Shown in pieces: positions 46,500 to 56,523 of a stretch of 64,000 nucleotides of DNA. A program made the position numbers and the translations under genes. Each line of letters starts with the position of its first letter. The first letter of the stretch is position 1. Origin of the DNA: Sambucus nigra (lineage: Eukaryota > Streptophyta > Magnoliopsida > Dipsacales > Adoxaceae). The DNA lies in assembly GCA_949130495.1 (NCBI GenBank), contig OX422221.1, forward strand, positions 479,797,159-479,861,158, in the 5' to 3' direction. A model generated the notes under the pieces. The model saw only the letters and a program-made list of their open reading frames with translations. It did no database searches and was not told the origin of the DNA.

Positions 46500-46990
46500 T
46501 GCTAGGTTTGAGAGGGGGTTACCCTTGTGTTTTCATTTAACGAGCATGTGATCAACGTACACTTCCACTATTTCCTCCATCAGTTTCTTAAACATTCTAG
46601 TGACCAACCGTTGATAAGTCACTCCTGCATTCTTAAGGCCGAATGGAATGACTTTGTAACAATATAACCCAATAAGTGTTATAAAGGAGGTATTTCCTTG
46701 TTTTTTCTCATAAAGTCGGATCATGTGGTATCTAAAGTAAGTGTCTAGAAAACTCAACCTTTCATGCATTACTTTGGCATCCACTAGCTGATCAATCTTT
46801 GGAAGAGCGAAATTGTCTTCCGGACAAGCCCTATTAAGGTCAGTAAAATCAATATATACCTTCCTGCTTCTGATGCTTTTGGGCACTATGACTAGGTTGG
46901 ATAACCATTTTGGAAAATGAACTTCCCGAATGGAACCTTCTCTACTTCTTTTTCTTTTTTTGGGTTGCTCGACGAGCCTTTTGAGTGATT
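46500..46990 (-). pseudogene. Tat-B reverse transcriptase core
   Basis: Near 46930 REVHFPKWLSNLVIVPKS leads into the open frame 46886-46533: VYIDFTDLNRACPEDNFALP, KIDQLVDAKVMHERLSFLD, TSFITLIGLYCYKVIPFGLK, NAGVTYQRLVTRMF, and the catalytic box VEVYVDHMLVK. The box should be Y-V-D-D; the second Asp is His here, so RT is dead even where the frame is open. 'DFTDLNKACPKD' and 'GLKNAGATYQRLV' patterns are typical of Tat. Confidence 0.92.
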
Positions 46991-47369
46991 AGTTTGAAAG
47001 ATGGATCGGTGTGTAGTAGATGGCATGCAATGTGGGATCTATCCTTGGTAGCTCATACGGTTCCCAAGTGAAGATATCCAGATTGCTTCGGAGGAAGATG
47101 GTTAGTTCCTTCTTCTCTTAGTTAGTGAGAGAGGCACCAATTAGATATTTCCTTTTAAGTGAGTTATTTTTAACGACAACCTATATCGGGTCTTTAACGA
47201 CACTATTCGCGGGTAGACCTTGGTTTCCTCCACCCCTGGTTGGTCATACTATAATTGTAATAGGGAAGATAACCCCTCTTGGTCATCCTCCTAGACCTTT
47301 TTTTTCATCTTTCTTCCTCTATTTTTTGGGGCAGATGGAAGCCATGAAACATTTTCTAGTCATTGCATG

Positions 47370-47740
47370 GTCGCTACGAATCTCGACCAACCACCGATCC
47401 ATAATGCACTTGAGTTTCTGATGATACGAGGATGGTACAACCTTCATGGTATGGATTTAGTACCTTATTACGATTGTTTGATAGGGGGGACTCGATATCT
47501 ACCATAAGAAACTCGATCATCTTCGAAATATTTTCTGTGACTAGAAGGACTATCTTTCCCAGCGGCATGGTTATCTTTCCTGCAAATTCGACCAGTGGAA
47601 CGGTGGCCTCCTTGAGGTAGGCGATATTCAGCTTTAATTTATGGAACAATCTAGGTACACGAATTTAAAAGAGCTACATATGTCAATGAGAAACCTATCG
47701 ATGTCCCAGTTAGCTATCCCGAGTGTGCAAACAAATTCAT
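47370..47740 (-). pseudogene. Tat-B aspartic protease
   Basis: The minus strand shows HHDEFVCTLGIANWDIDRFL, then LIDICSS in the place of the catalytic V-D-G-G-S-S, so the Asp is kept but the two Gly are lost. The open frame 47649-47374 follows with LNIAYLKEATVPLVEFAGKI, the Tat 'L...L....TPLVGF.G' block, and the TILVSSETQVHYGS tail. Between gag and RT as expected. Confidence 0.82.
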
Positions 47741-47999
47741 CATGATGTGGGGTCCTTACCCCAACTAAATCATCCTCGGTAAGCATAATGTGTTTTCTAT
47801 AGTCGACGTCTTTTGGTCGTTGGCACTAACTTTCCCGAGTCTTAGCAGAATCTATTTAAAAAGCTTGCATAACGGAAGTAAGATTTTAGACTTCCATCCG
47901 AATAGTATTTCCTTGTACTTTCTTGAGGTCCTATGCCCCATGAATTACTGTGAATTCATGGCCCATATCTTCCTTAAGGATGTTATCTGGCTTCTGGAC

Positions 48000-49468
48000 T
48001 CCATTCTCCGTGACCTTATATGTTTTATTATTTATGAATTAGTTGAGATGAAACTTAAGTGCGTTGTATTGTTCAGTCCGGTGACCTCCCTCTTAGTGGA
48101 ATGCACATCCCAGTGCATTATTTCATTTTATTGGGTCTCCTCCCATCTTCTTGAGCAATTTGACAAGTGGTTTTTCCTTAATCTTATTGAGGATTTTGTA
48201 TATCAGTTCCTTGAAGACTGAATTGGTAACCTGGAATGCATTCGGGGGGTCATTCGTATTGCCATTTTTGGAGCCATTCCTGGAAACATTCTTGTTTCCT
48301 TTCTTCTGAGATTCATTTTTTTTGTTGTCCCTTTGTTCGTCCTCATATGACCATTGTCCCCTTCATTAAGATGGATTTCATCCTCTACTTTGGCATATTT
48401 TTCAATACGATTCATTAGGTCATCGATGGAGTCAGTCTCCTTCTTAGTTAGGGATTAGTGCAATGGAGAAGTGATCGGCAGACCGATCTTGAAGGATGCT
48501 ATGACAACTTGCTTCGAGAATACCCTAATTTCGTTGAAAACCTCCCAGTACCTCTTGGCATACTCCCTGAGGTTCTTATATAGATTTTTCTTCATTGTAA
48601 GTAGTGCATCCATCCTCTTGGGGTAGGAGGTGCTGATTATAAAGCGAGTTATGAGTAATTCAGCTAGAGCCTTAAATCTCCTGATGAACCTGTGTGGCAG
48701 CCTCACGAACCATTTCTGCACCATGTCATGCAGACTGGAAGGGGAGATATGACACATCAATGCATCATTTTGGATCCACAAGGTTGTGGCCTGCTAGTAC
48801 TATCGGACATGGTCAATGAGATCAGTTTTCCCATCATAAACATTGAATCTGGAGATGGAGAATTTCTTTGGGGGATCCTCTTCTTCTATTGGCCTTAAAA
48901 AAGGGGACTTCATTTGTGTGTTAAGATCTTTTTTAGCAAGATCTCATGTGGATCTGGATCCTCGATGGGCTGGATGCTGATCTGTCTCCCTTTGGACAAA
49001 GTTCCTGCTTTTATCATTTTATTGACTAGGACTCCTCTGGCGTCGAGCTTGTTACAGTCGTTCTGATTGAGCATCCTCTAACATGTTCCTCTTAGATTTT
49101 TCTTGGTCTCTCCTGGGGCTCCTTCCTTGACTGTGTGATTTACTCACGTGAGGGATAAGAGTCCGATCGTGGTGCTGCCTTGTGTTCCTATGTAGATCTT
49201 TCACCATTTAGTGTAGCCGCCTTATTAGGCGAGCATTTTCTTCATCCTGGTGACGCGTGGCTTCTTCTTTCTCTCAAAGTCTAGCCTCATAGGCGTCGAC
49301 CAACCTGGAAATCTATGTGGACCTAGGTGGTCCATGGCTTTCTTCAGAAGGATGTCGTTCCTAGTGAAGATTGGGTTTCTGTTTGCGAATTTTAGAGCTT
49401 ACCGTAGGAGGGGCAGGTTCTTCCTGGACATCATCGGTTTGAGGGAGGTTGTTGTGGTGGTGAGACAT
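48000..49468 (-). pseudogene. Tat-B gag
   Basis: ATG at 49468 (minus) opens MSHHHNNLPQTDDVQEEPAP, 40-60 bases past the PBS. The capsid core runs 48850-48455: FSISRFNVYDGKTDLIDHV, WIQNDALMCHISPSSLHDMV, KWFVRLPHRFIRRFKALAEL, then LREYAKRYWEVFNE. Frame 48415-48203 follows (LMNRIEKYAKVED and a basic tail). Near 48115-48050 the Tat-type zinc-like motif reads CAFH*EGGHRTEQY, with the last Cys changed to Tyr. Stops and shifts throughout. Limits follow Tat gag of about 450-500 codons. Confidence 0.85.
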
Positions 49469-49510
49469 TGCAGGCTTCCAGTTAGTGAGTGTTCTTATGG
49501 TAATAATAAT

Positions 49511-49530
49511 CGTTTCCCACAGATGGAGCA
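49511..49530 (-). promoter_or_regulatory. Tat-B primer-binding site
   Basis: The minus strand reads TGCTCCATCTGTGGGAAACG, three bases from the LTR. It resembles the TGGCGCCGTCTGTGGGAA PBS common in Tat elements, with three changes. I do not assign the tRNA. Confidence 0.7.
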
Positions 49531-49533
49531 AAT

Positions 49534-49960
49534 TGTGCTAAAAAAAACCATCATAAACAATTTAGGAAGAACAATCACAATTAAGAAAGAAAGCATACAA
49601 TCACACACATAACATAACTATTTACGCGGTTCGGCAACTTGCCTACGTCCTCAGAGAGGTCTACTGTTTTATTAAATATCTCTCAAAAAGCTTGGTTGCA
49701 TGCCCCTATACCTCGGCCGAGGGATTACAATTTATAGATGAATAATTTTAGTTGTGAAAGTAACTCCACGATGTCCATGATGGGATGAACCATGAATTCC
49801 TTAAATATCTCCACGAGATTATTCGGGATTGACTTAGTCCTAGAGTGGTTTAGATAATACATACATGTATCTTAATTCCACGAGTTGGGTCGGGCATCCT
49901 TTTAAATCCCCGGTGCTTGGTCAACGACTTTCGTGTGCTGAGAATAAATGAGTTCCCACA
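49534..49960 (-). repeat. Tat-B 5' LTR
   Basis: 427 bp, TGTGCTAAAA...GTTCCCACA, direct repeat of 39229-39654, followed by TSD AATAT. Short LTRs (about 0.4 kb) fit one Tat branch and contrast with the 2.05-kb LTR of Tat-A. Confidence 0.92.
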
Positions 49961-50459
49961 AATATGTTCATAGGTATGTTGTTTTAAGGGATGTGGAAGA
50001 GTATCACTCTATGTGTGTGTGTTGGTGGGTGGGTGGGGGGGATTGGGGGAGTTTTATGGGAAATACCTTGTTTGGATTTAGGCTGGTAAGCCTATGTTTT
50101 ATCGAAAACTTTAATCTTGTAAATTTAAATGGGAATTAGGGTATGCGAGTGTTGATCTGATATCCAATACATATTATGTTATGTATATATGTGCATTCAA
50201 TGCAAACATACTATATGTAAATATTTGTCTAGTGGGGAATCTATCAGCGGGCGTGAGTTCAAATGAATTCTTGGACTAGGTAGCATGCCTCTGGATGATG
50301 TAGCAAGTGTATATCACACACGTTTTTTCTAATCACATACGTGTCACGGTAAAAAACCTTGACAAGTTCGCGACAATTTAAAACTTGTCAAGAACGTGTC
50401 ACTGTCAAAGATCGTGACAACCGTAACAACCACAACTGCGGGTGATGATGCCCACTCAA
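49961..50459. other. Unassigned sequence right of Tat-B
   Basis: Begins with the TSD copy. It may be the U5 part of the Tat-A LTR, whose expected end falls here, but I cannot align it. A hairpin with 11-bp arms occurs at 50358-50392, flanked by direct repeats of CGTGTCAC (about 50340 and 50395). No coding frame. Confidence 0.4.
50358..50392. repeat. Hairpin with perfect 11-bp arms
   Basis: CTTGACAAGTT and AACTTGTCAAG are perfect inverted repeats around a 13-base loop. The surrounding 120 bp is full of GTCAC/GTGAC words, like the subterminal regions of some DNA transposons. Confidence 0.7.
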
Positions 50460-51959
50460 AAGTGTGATGGATAATTATGTTCAAAATTTACAGGTGTAAC
50501 CCTCTTTTATTTGTTTTTGGGATATTTTTTATAAAAAATAAAGTATGTGCATTATAATAATAAAAAGTGTGGATATTAATGTGTATGGACTAAAGTAAGA
50601 ACTAGATTATGAATCTAATGTGTACTATGCAAAAATAAGTAATTAAAGAGATAAGGGAAGAATTGGACCTTCTTTGAACCTTGATCTTTGATCTTGGATG
50701 AAATCCCTTGAGTGTTGATGAATTTTGATGAGAGAGAGGGATATTTTTCAAATTGGGTGTGAAAGGGATAGGAATGTAAGCTTGGATGGAACTTCACATG
50801 AGGAACTTCGCTGATTTCAGGGGAATGTTGTTGAGATCACTGATGCCGATGGATATGTCCTCTGTCCTTGGAGTGAGGTCATGTCCCCTATTTACAGGGA
50901 TATGGGGTAAAGATTGGCCTATCCATGGGGGTGCCTATTGGCATGTGACCCCATACACTATGCCGATAGGCAGGGATTTAGAATTGCCAATTAGGAGTCC
51001 TGTGCAGATTTTCCTAGAAAAATGATTGTAGAACACAAACCGTTGATCCCAATTACGTATGGGGCATACCGTTAGAAAGTTATTTTAGATACCTTCAAAA
51101 GTCCTTTGGAATGCTCCTGGGTCCGGGAGTTGATTTCAGGTCAAATGTGGCTTAGAATCACACATCGATCCTTTGGACGGGAGATTGTCAGATGCAAACG
51201 AATCGTTCGTCCGCATGGTAAGTCAGAATCGCATACGGGGTGAAACGTAGAAGAATCACACATGGGGTGAACCGTTGCAACAATTTGGATATTTACTTTG
51301 GTATTCCAAAGATTTTTTCTTGGTTTAGAAAGTTAACCTTCTTCAACCGTGGATCGGGAGCGCCCAAGGACCTCTCGAAGTAAAACGGATCATTTGTTTG
51401 TACCATAGGTCAGAATCATGAACGGGGTGGACCATTAGAAAGGGTATTCATTTCCCTTTGGGGATTCATTTAGTCTCGTTTGAGCTGAAGAGTTGACTTT
51501 TTTCAAACGAAGCCTGGGAGCACCCGTTGGCCTCCGGATCAATTTTTTGGGAAAAACGGATCATTCGTCAGAAAGGTTATGTTGTTTCATGCATGGAATA
51601 GACTCTTTGAAAGGGGTTTTAGTGTCCTTAGAAGATTTAAAGAGATTTCACTCTAATTGTGAAGCTGATTGGGGTCAAATCTGGTCCTGAGAGTTCTCGA
51701 TGGCCTCTAGATCAGTACTGAGGGTGCGACCTAGGGTTTATAGTGAGATGGGGAGGTACTAGGGACCTAAGGGGAGGCCTAGGGGGTCCTAGAATGTGGT
51801 GTTTATAGATCCCCTCGACGGGTGAGATTGGATCAAGTGATAGCCATCGAAGAGACACCATATGATAGAGGTTGGTTCTATGGACCAGAGGGACGAGGAT
51901 GGCCGATTCAGAGGGTTGAGGTCGATGCTGAGGACCTAATGGTGCTATTAGGGTGTACA
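50460..51959 (-). repeat. Tat-A 3' LTR, minus copy
   Basis: Inverted homologue of 57432-58740. On the minus strand it starts TGTACACCCTAATAG at 51959 (plus-strand copy: TGTGGACACCTCATTATG), then 'ccttaggtccctagtacctcc', about five repeats around 51700-51020, the 'cctatcggca' block, and the 'caagatcaa...gttcaaagaaggtcca' block. Homology fades near 50460. The TATA place reads TGTAAATAGGGG (about 50890-50901). Its U3 start faces right, so the Tat-A interior lies at 51960-56505. Confidence 0.78.
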
Positions 51960-52835
51960 ATTCTGAGGTATTAAGTAGAAGTGACCAATTCTATAGGTTG
52001 AAGCCAATTCTAAGGGCTTAAGTAGAGACAACCAATTCTCACAGTCGACGACAATTCTGCGGGCTTATCTAAGGGTAACCAATTCTACAGGTCAAAGCCA
52101 ATTCTGCGGGCTTAAGTAGAGATGACTAATTCTGACGGTCAGAGACAATTATACGGGCTTAAGTAGAGGCGACCAATTCTGAGGGTCGAAGCCAATTCTA
52201 CGGGCTTATTTAGGGGTGACCAATTCTGTGGGTCAAAGCCAATTCTGCGGGCTTAAGTTGAAGCGACCAATTTTTAGGGCTTATTTAGGGTTGACCAATT
52301 TTGTGGGTCAAATCCAATTATGTGGGCTTAAGACGAAGAGACCAATTCTGAGGGTCGAATCCAATTCTGCGGGCTTATGTAGAAGCGACCAATTCTGAGG
52401 GTCGAAGCCAATTCTGAGGGCTTATTTAGGGGTGACCAATTATGCGGGTCAAATCCAATTTTGCGGGCTTAAGTACAGACGACCAATTATGAGGGTCCAA
52501 GACAATTCTAAGGGTCAATGCCAATTTTGTGGGCTTAAGATGGAAACGACCAATTCTACAGGTCGAAGCCAATTCTACGAGCTTAAGTAAAAGCGACCAA
52601 TTCTAAGGGTTGAAGCCAATTCTGAGGGCTTATTTGGGGTGACCAATTCTACGGGTCAAAGCCAATTCTGCGAGCTTAAGAAGAAACGACCCATTTTAAA
52701 GGTCGAAGACAATTCTGAGGGCTTATTTAGGGGTAACAAATTCCACGGGTCAGAGACAATTATGCGGGCTTGAGTATAAGTGGCGCCAATTCTATGGGTC
52801 GAATCCAATTTTGAGGGCTTATTTTTCCTTTGGGA
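51960..52835. repeat. 47-bp tandem array next to Tat-A 3' LTR
   Basis: About 18 units. Consensus is a 20-base half, ACCAATTCTGAGGGTCGAAG, plus a 27-base half beginning CCAATTCTGCGGGCTTA, so each unit is itself two related halves. Units alternate, imperfectly, between endings AAGTAGAGRCG and TTTAGGGGTG, giving a ~94-bp higher-order period. One unit is short (near 52280) and one long (near 52500). The array abuts the U3 start of the minus-strand LTR. Tat/Ogre elements are known to carry tandem repeats in this 3' untranslated region. Confidence 0.9.
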
Positions 52836-53236
52836 AGTTTGGTGACTCCATTAGGGATGTGTGATCATTTTTTGGGAATTTGGGGAAGAATTTGATTTTA
52901 AGTTCCAATGGGGAAAAAGGAATGATCTGAGGGTTTTGATCTGGGGAATATTTAGGATTTTTTAGCGTCCATTGGAGACATTGCTTGGGAGAATTTTTTT
53001 CTGGAATTACGCTGGGGATATAGAAAACAAAATCTTGGTGAAAAGGTTCCAAAGTTAATCTGGTGATTTTAGGACTTTTTTATGATTTTCTATAATTATT
53101 TTGGACTTTTTGTATGAAGTTTTAAGGGGGTGCAGAACAGCATAGATGGAGGGGTGACAAACGGCAGTTTCACAAACATTTGGGATGCCTCGAGAAGGAG
53201 GAGGGTGAGTGTCGATCGACATTCTTCTTAACTACC

Positions 53237-53244
53237 TATAAAAA
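53237..53244 (+). promoter_or_regulatory. TATA box of antisense PMD-like gene
   Basis: CCTATAAAAAGGGGG, 94 bases upstream of the ATG at 53338 and on the plus strand, opposite to the Tat-A element. Confidence 0.6.
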
Positions 53245-53337
53245 GGGGGTGGGTTCTCCTCATTTTTCATATTTTTTTGACTTGCCTTCTTCTACAATTA
53301 CCTTGTGCAAATTGTTATGACATTCCAAAGTTAAGAG

Positions 53338-55550
53338 ATGGATGATTTTTCAACAAACGCTACTCACATGACATGGCTTAACGCCGACGATTGGGCAGGG
53401 TTAGAGCGGAGGGCTAAGTTCCCCTTGCACTAGGCAATGAGAACTCCTTTAACGCATTTGAGTCGATGATGGATGATCGAATTCTTTTATGTGATCCCTC
53501 GTGTCATCATTCTTCTAGGATGGTTAACCCCGGTGGCTATATAAGTATTGAATAACCTTTGGTATTATTTTCCTTTTTTCTTGACAAGGTTGCTTTATTT
53601 ATTAAATTTGACAATTATTTTCTTTATTTTTTAATATTCCAAGATCTCCATATGGACTATCTATGCTCGAGGGACGACGGGTTTGGTATCACCTTCCATC
53701 TGGGGTGTGTTGGATGGTGTCATCACCTTCCATCGTTCCACGGGTGTTCTGTGTTCTCTGGGACAGAAATGGTGGGAAACTACCCATACATTCCATTTTG
53801 TCTTTGGGGAGATGAAGGTGACTCCCATTGATGTGTAGCAACTGCTGGGGATAGACTATAATAGTGTTCAGATTGAGGTGGACATGACACCGAGGGTGCT
53901 GTCGGAGGCGGTGACTGTGGCCTTATGTGATGTGGAGAGGGTGGTTTATGGGGATTCTATCAATTTGTCTTTGTTGGGGTAGCAATTGTTGAGGAGGAGG
54001 ATCGATGAGACCGATGGGAAGCAAGTGTGTTAGATGTCTAGCTTGTTCATTCTGCTTATGCTCGGAGGTTTTCTGGTGTCGATGAATGGCAACGTCGTGC
54101 ACTTGTGGTTTTTGCCACTTCTGAGGGTGTTCTCGAACATCCGCCTTTACGATTGTGGGAGCCTGACTTGGGCAACCCTTTAATATTCTATTAATGCATT
54201 CGGTCTATGTTGTTGGTAGTCTTTTATTGGAGCCACATATCCTGTGGAGTTATTCTTTATTTTTTGGCATTTTTCCTTTATGTATTCGCATTTTCCTTCA
54301 TGTGCTTTTTTCTGATTTCTTAAATGCTATCCTTTGCCCGTTACGATGTAGTATTATGAAGTGATTGGGTTAAACACCTGGTTGATATCTTTTAAGGATG
54401 ACTCTGTTGGGGACTTCAACCGAATGTACCGGTGGCAGAGGTTCAACGACAGTTTAAGAAGTCTCTATCTCTGAAGGTGGTGTGTCATGTCTTGAATGGC
54501 TTGAGGAGTGAGCGGGTAGTCCCTCTTTTATCTTGAGACTTTCCTTTTCTTTGATGGATTTTTATTGATATTTATCTTTTTCTATTGCTTGGGATTTGCA
54601 GATGAATTTTTATTCTTGGGGGACGACCATTCAGCACACTGGGGTGACTGGGGGACATGAACAGATGCGGCTTCTATTAGTGAATGAGTTTGACTATTCT
54701 TGGTACCTTGAAGAGAGGGTAGTTCGACAGATCTTAGTGGATAAGGTTTCGGTGCCACTGGAGAAGCCCTCTATGTTCATGAGGCGAGTGAGGGAGATGT
54801 CAGAGGATGCCCAGGTGGCGACGATGATGGGGGAGCTGTACTCGCTGTATACCGACGCGGATGTGATGTATGACTATATGGACTTTGTGTTGGACTAGCT
54901 GATGCCTCCCAATATATACGATGTGATACATATTCCTCACGCGGGTTCAAGTCGGTAGGTGGGATCCTCCTACAGTGCAGGTGAGGCGATGATGTTTGTG
55001 GCGGTGACGACTTAGGAGGCTCCCTTGGTATGGTTGTTCTCCCTTGGTCACAACATCGAACGAGCTAATGGACGGTTGGTGTGTTTACAACATCATCCTA
55101 ATGCGATGGACCCACGGGAGTTGGGCCTAACAGAGGAGGTCCTTCGACCAGAGGTACACTTTGTGTTTCTTTATCTTTTCATTTCCTGATTCCTTTCTTT
55201 TTTTTCCTTTCATACTTAACTAATTTGACCTCTTTGTTTTCTTTTACAACACATCCGGGTCTCCACCACTTCTCAGAGGGATATTGGGGATTAGATATCT
55301 TCGTCAACTTCCCATATTAAGGATGCGAATTTGATTCCTTCTTGCTTGTTTCCATTTGCCTCATCCGGGGAAGGGTCATGCTCTGGAAGTGGTGGCACAT
55401 CGTCTCGTCATAGGGGGAAGAGGGTGTACGGTAGGGAAGGAGTCTCTTAGAGAGATAGAAGAAGAGAGAGGAAGAATTTGTAGGTAAATAGAAAGAAAAT
55501 GTGGGTGTGGGTTGCATCCCGTTGTTTTGTTTTTTTCATTTTTTCTTCAA
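53338..55550 (+). pseudogene. Antisense plant-mobile-domain-like gene of Tat-A
   Basis: ATG at 53338 opens MDDFSTNATHMTWLNADDWA. After an intron-like stretch (about 53541-53642, ending TTCCAAG) comes the core: WWETTHTFHFVFGEMKVTPI, DVQQLLGIDYN (53770-53860), then FILLMLGGFLVSMNGNVVHL near 54050-54110 and YDCGSLTW near 54145. This is the order of the plant mobile domain (PMD, aminotransferase-like) family, found in plant genes and in extra ORFs of Tat elements. Further exons are likely at 54353-54514 and 54601-54898 (NFYSWGTTIQHTG, WYLEERVVRQILVDKVSVPL), with introns ending in TTACGATGTAG and GGGATTTGCAG. The tail is Ser/Gly then basic. At least six stops. Host-gene or element origin cannot be settled here. 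Confidence 0.65.
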
Positions 55551-55582
55551 GATATTAATGTAATATAGAAAAATATATGCAA

Positions 55583-55588
55583 ATAAAG
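55583..55588 (+). terminator. Poly(A) signal AATAAA of PMD-like gene
   Basis: AATAAA in 'gcaaataaagatg', preceded by a T-rich stretch and about 40-80 bp past the last basic frame. Confidence 0.5.
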
Positions 55589-55708
55589 ATGAAGTATTTA
55601 TTAACCCAAGGCTTTGATTGCACTTTCTTCAATTGCTTGGTACATAGTGGGGAAAGTTTTCCTCCGATCTCTGCAAGGTTTCTTGTCTTTGGTTGAGAGT
55701 TTTTTTAG

Positions 55709-55717
55709 TATAAATAG
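55709..55717 (+). promoter_or_regulatory. TATA box of second antisense unit
   Basis: AGTATAAATAGGG, a near-ideal plant TATA box, 120 bp past the poly(A) signal of the PMD-like gene and about 110 bp before the next reading. Confidence 0.55.
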
Positions 55718-55814
55718 GGATGTGAATGGGTATTTTTCCTCACACTTTCATTTTCCTTCATCTTTACAATATTATTGGATCATTATCTTCTTGTTTTGCA
55801 AGATATCTCTCCCT

Positions 55815-56508
55815 TGTAGCATTGAGCTCGCTAACTACCTCGAAGCCTTGCACTGACGGCGAGTCTCTTTGTGGAGCAACCGACCCATTTAGTGGAATAT
55901 GTTGATGGAGGTAATCGAGTTTTGGTATACCAAGGATCATGTCTTTCACTTCAAGTTGGATGAAATTTGTCCAACGAAGAATTTTCTTCCATGTTGGGGA
56001 TAAATCTCAACATTGTTGCGGCTTTGCCTAAGTTATTCCATTACCCTAGGGAATTGTTGGTTAGGCTTAACCATATTTTGCCTTCGAAAACTAGGCCGTT
56101 GGTTACGGGAGGCCTTATTTCTCTTCTGGCAGTGCTGCGATCCGTGCATTCGTAGGATGTCGGTTATGCAGGCTATGTCGCGTCCATTATTCTGAGCCTA
56201 GTTTCAAAAGTGTTGTTGATGATTAGGGAACACTAGTGGATCCTTAACTTATGTCTCTCATTTCCTGGATGTTGTACCATCTCAATTGTACGACAGTGAT
56301 ACTGGAGGAGACTTTGAATGGTCTGGATGCCTGGAAGGAAGGTCGTTTTGACTTTCTAAGGGGTAGCCATATAATGCTATTCATCTGGATGTCAGAGAGG
56401 TTCCATATGGTGGTCCCACCTGAGTGTCCTTTATATGTGGTGCTAAACTTCTTCTCACGTTATATAATTAGCTTAGGACTGGATATTGAGGGTTGGGGGA
56501 ACTAGTTT
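55815..56508 (+). pseudogene. Second antisense coding remnant in Tat-A (extra-ORF-like)
   Basis: Plus-strand frames, changing several times: VIEFWYTKDHVFHFKLDEIC followed by PT (near 55910-55975), then LPKLFHYPRELLVRLNHILP and a long stretch to the Leu/Tyr-rich end at 56505. 'FWD...F.F.DEICPT.EEF..LLG' is the pattern of a common plant transposon-associated protein family (DUF7745-like as I recall it). Heavily broken, no function known. It ends within 20 bases of the Athila LTR fragment, which probably truncates it. Confidence 0.45.
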
Positions 56509-56523
56509 GTAGTGCACGATGCT

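Larger units (their letters stand above)
39229..49960 (-). mobile_element. Tat-B: complete Tat-lineage element with antisense extra gene
   Basis: A 10732-bp element on the minus strand, bounded by 426- and 427-bp LTRs (TGTG...CACA) and a perfect AATAT TSD. Order from its 5' end: LTR 49960-49534, PBS, gag from 49468, protease, RT, RNase H, second (archaeal-type) RNase H, integrase ending near 44098, spacer, extra genes on the opposite strand at 40064-43138, PPT, and LTR 39654-39229. The second RNase H is diagnostic of Tat. The LTRs differ at about one base in five by eye, so it is old. The extra genes are antisense to gag-pol, an arrangement known from Tat elements. Confidence 0.93.

Noticed and set aside
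51960..52835. Regularly spaced repeats that could suggest a CRISPR array
   Set aside because: Units are contiguous 47-bp tandem repeats without unique spacers, in plant retrotransposon DNA.
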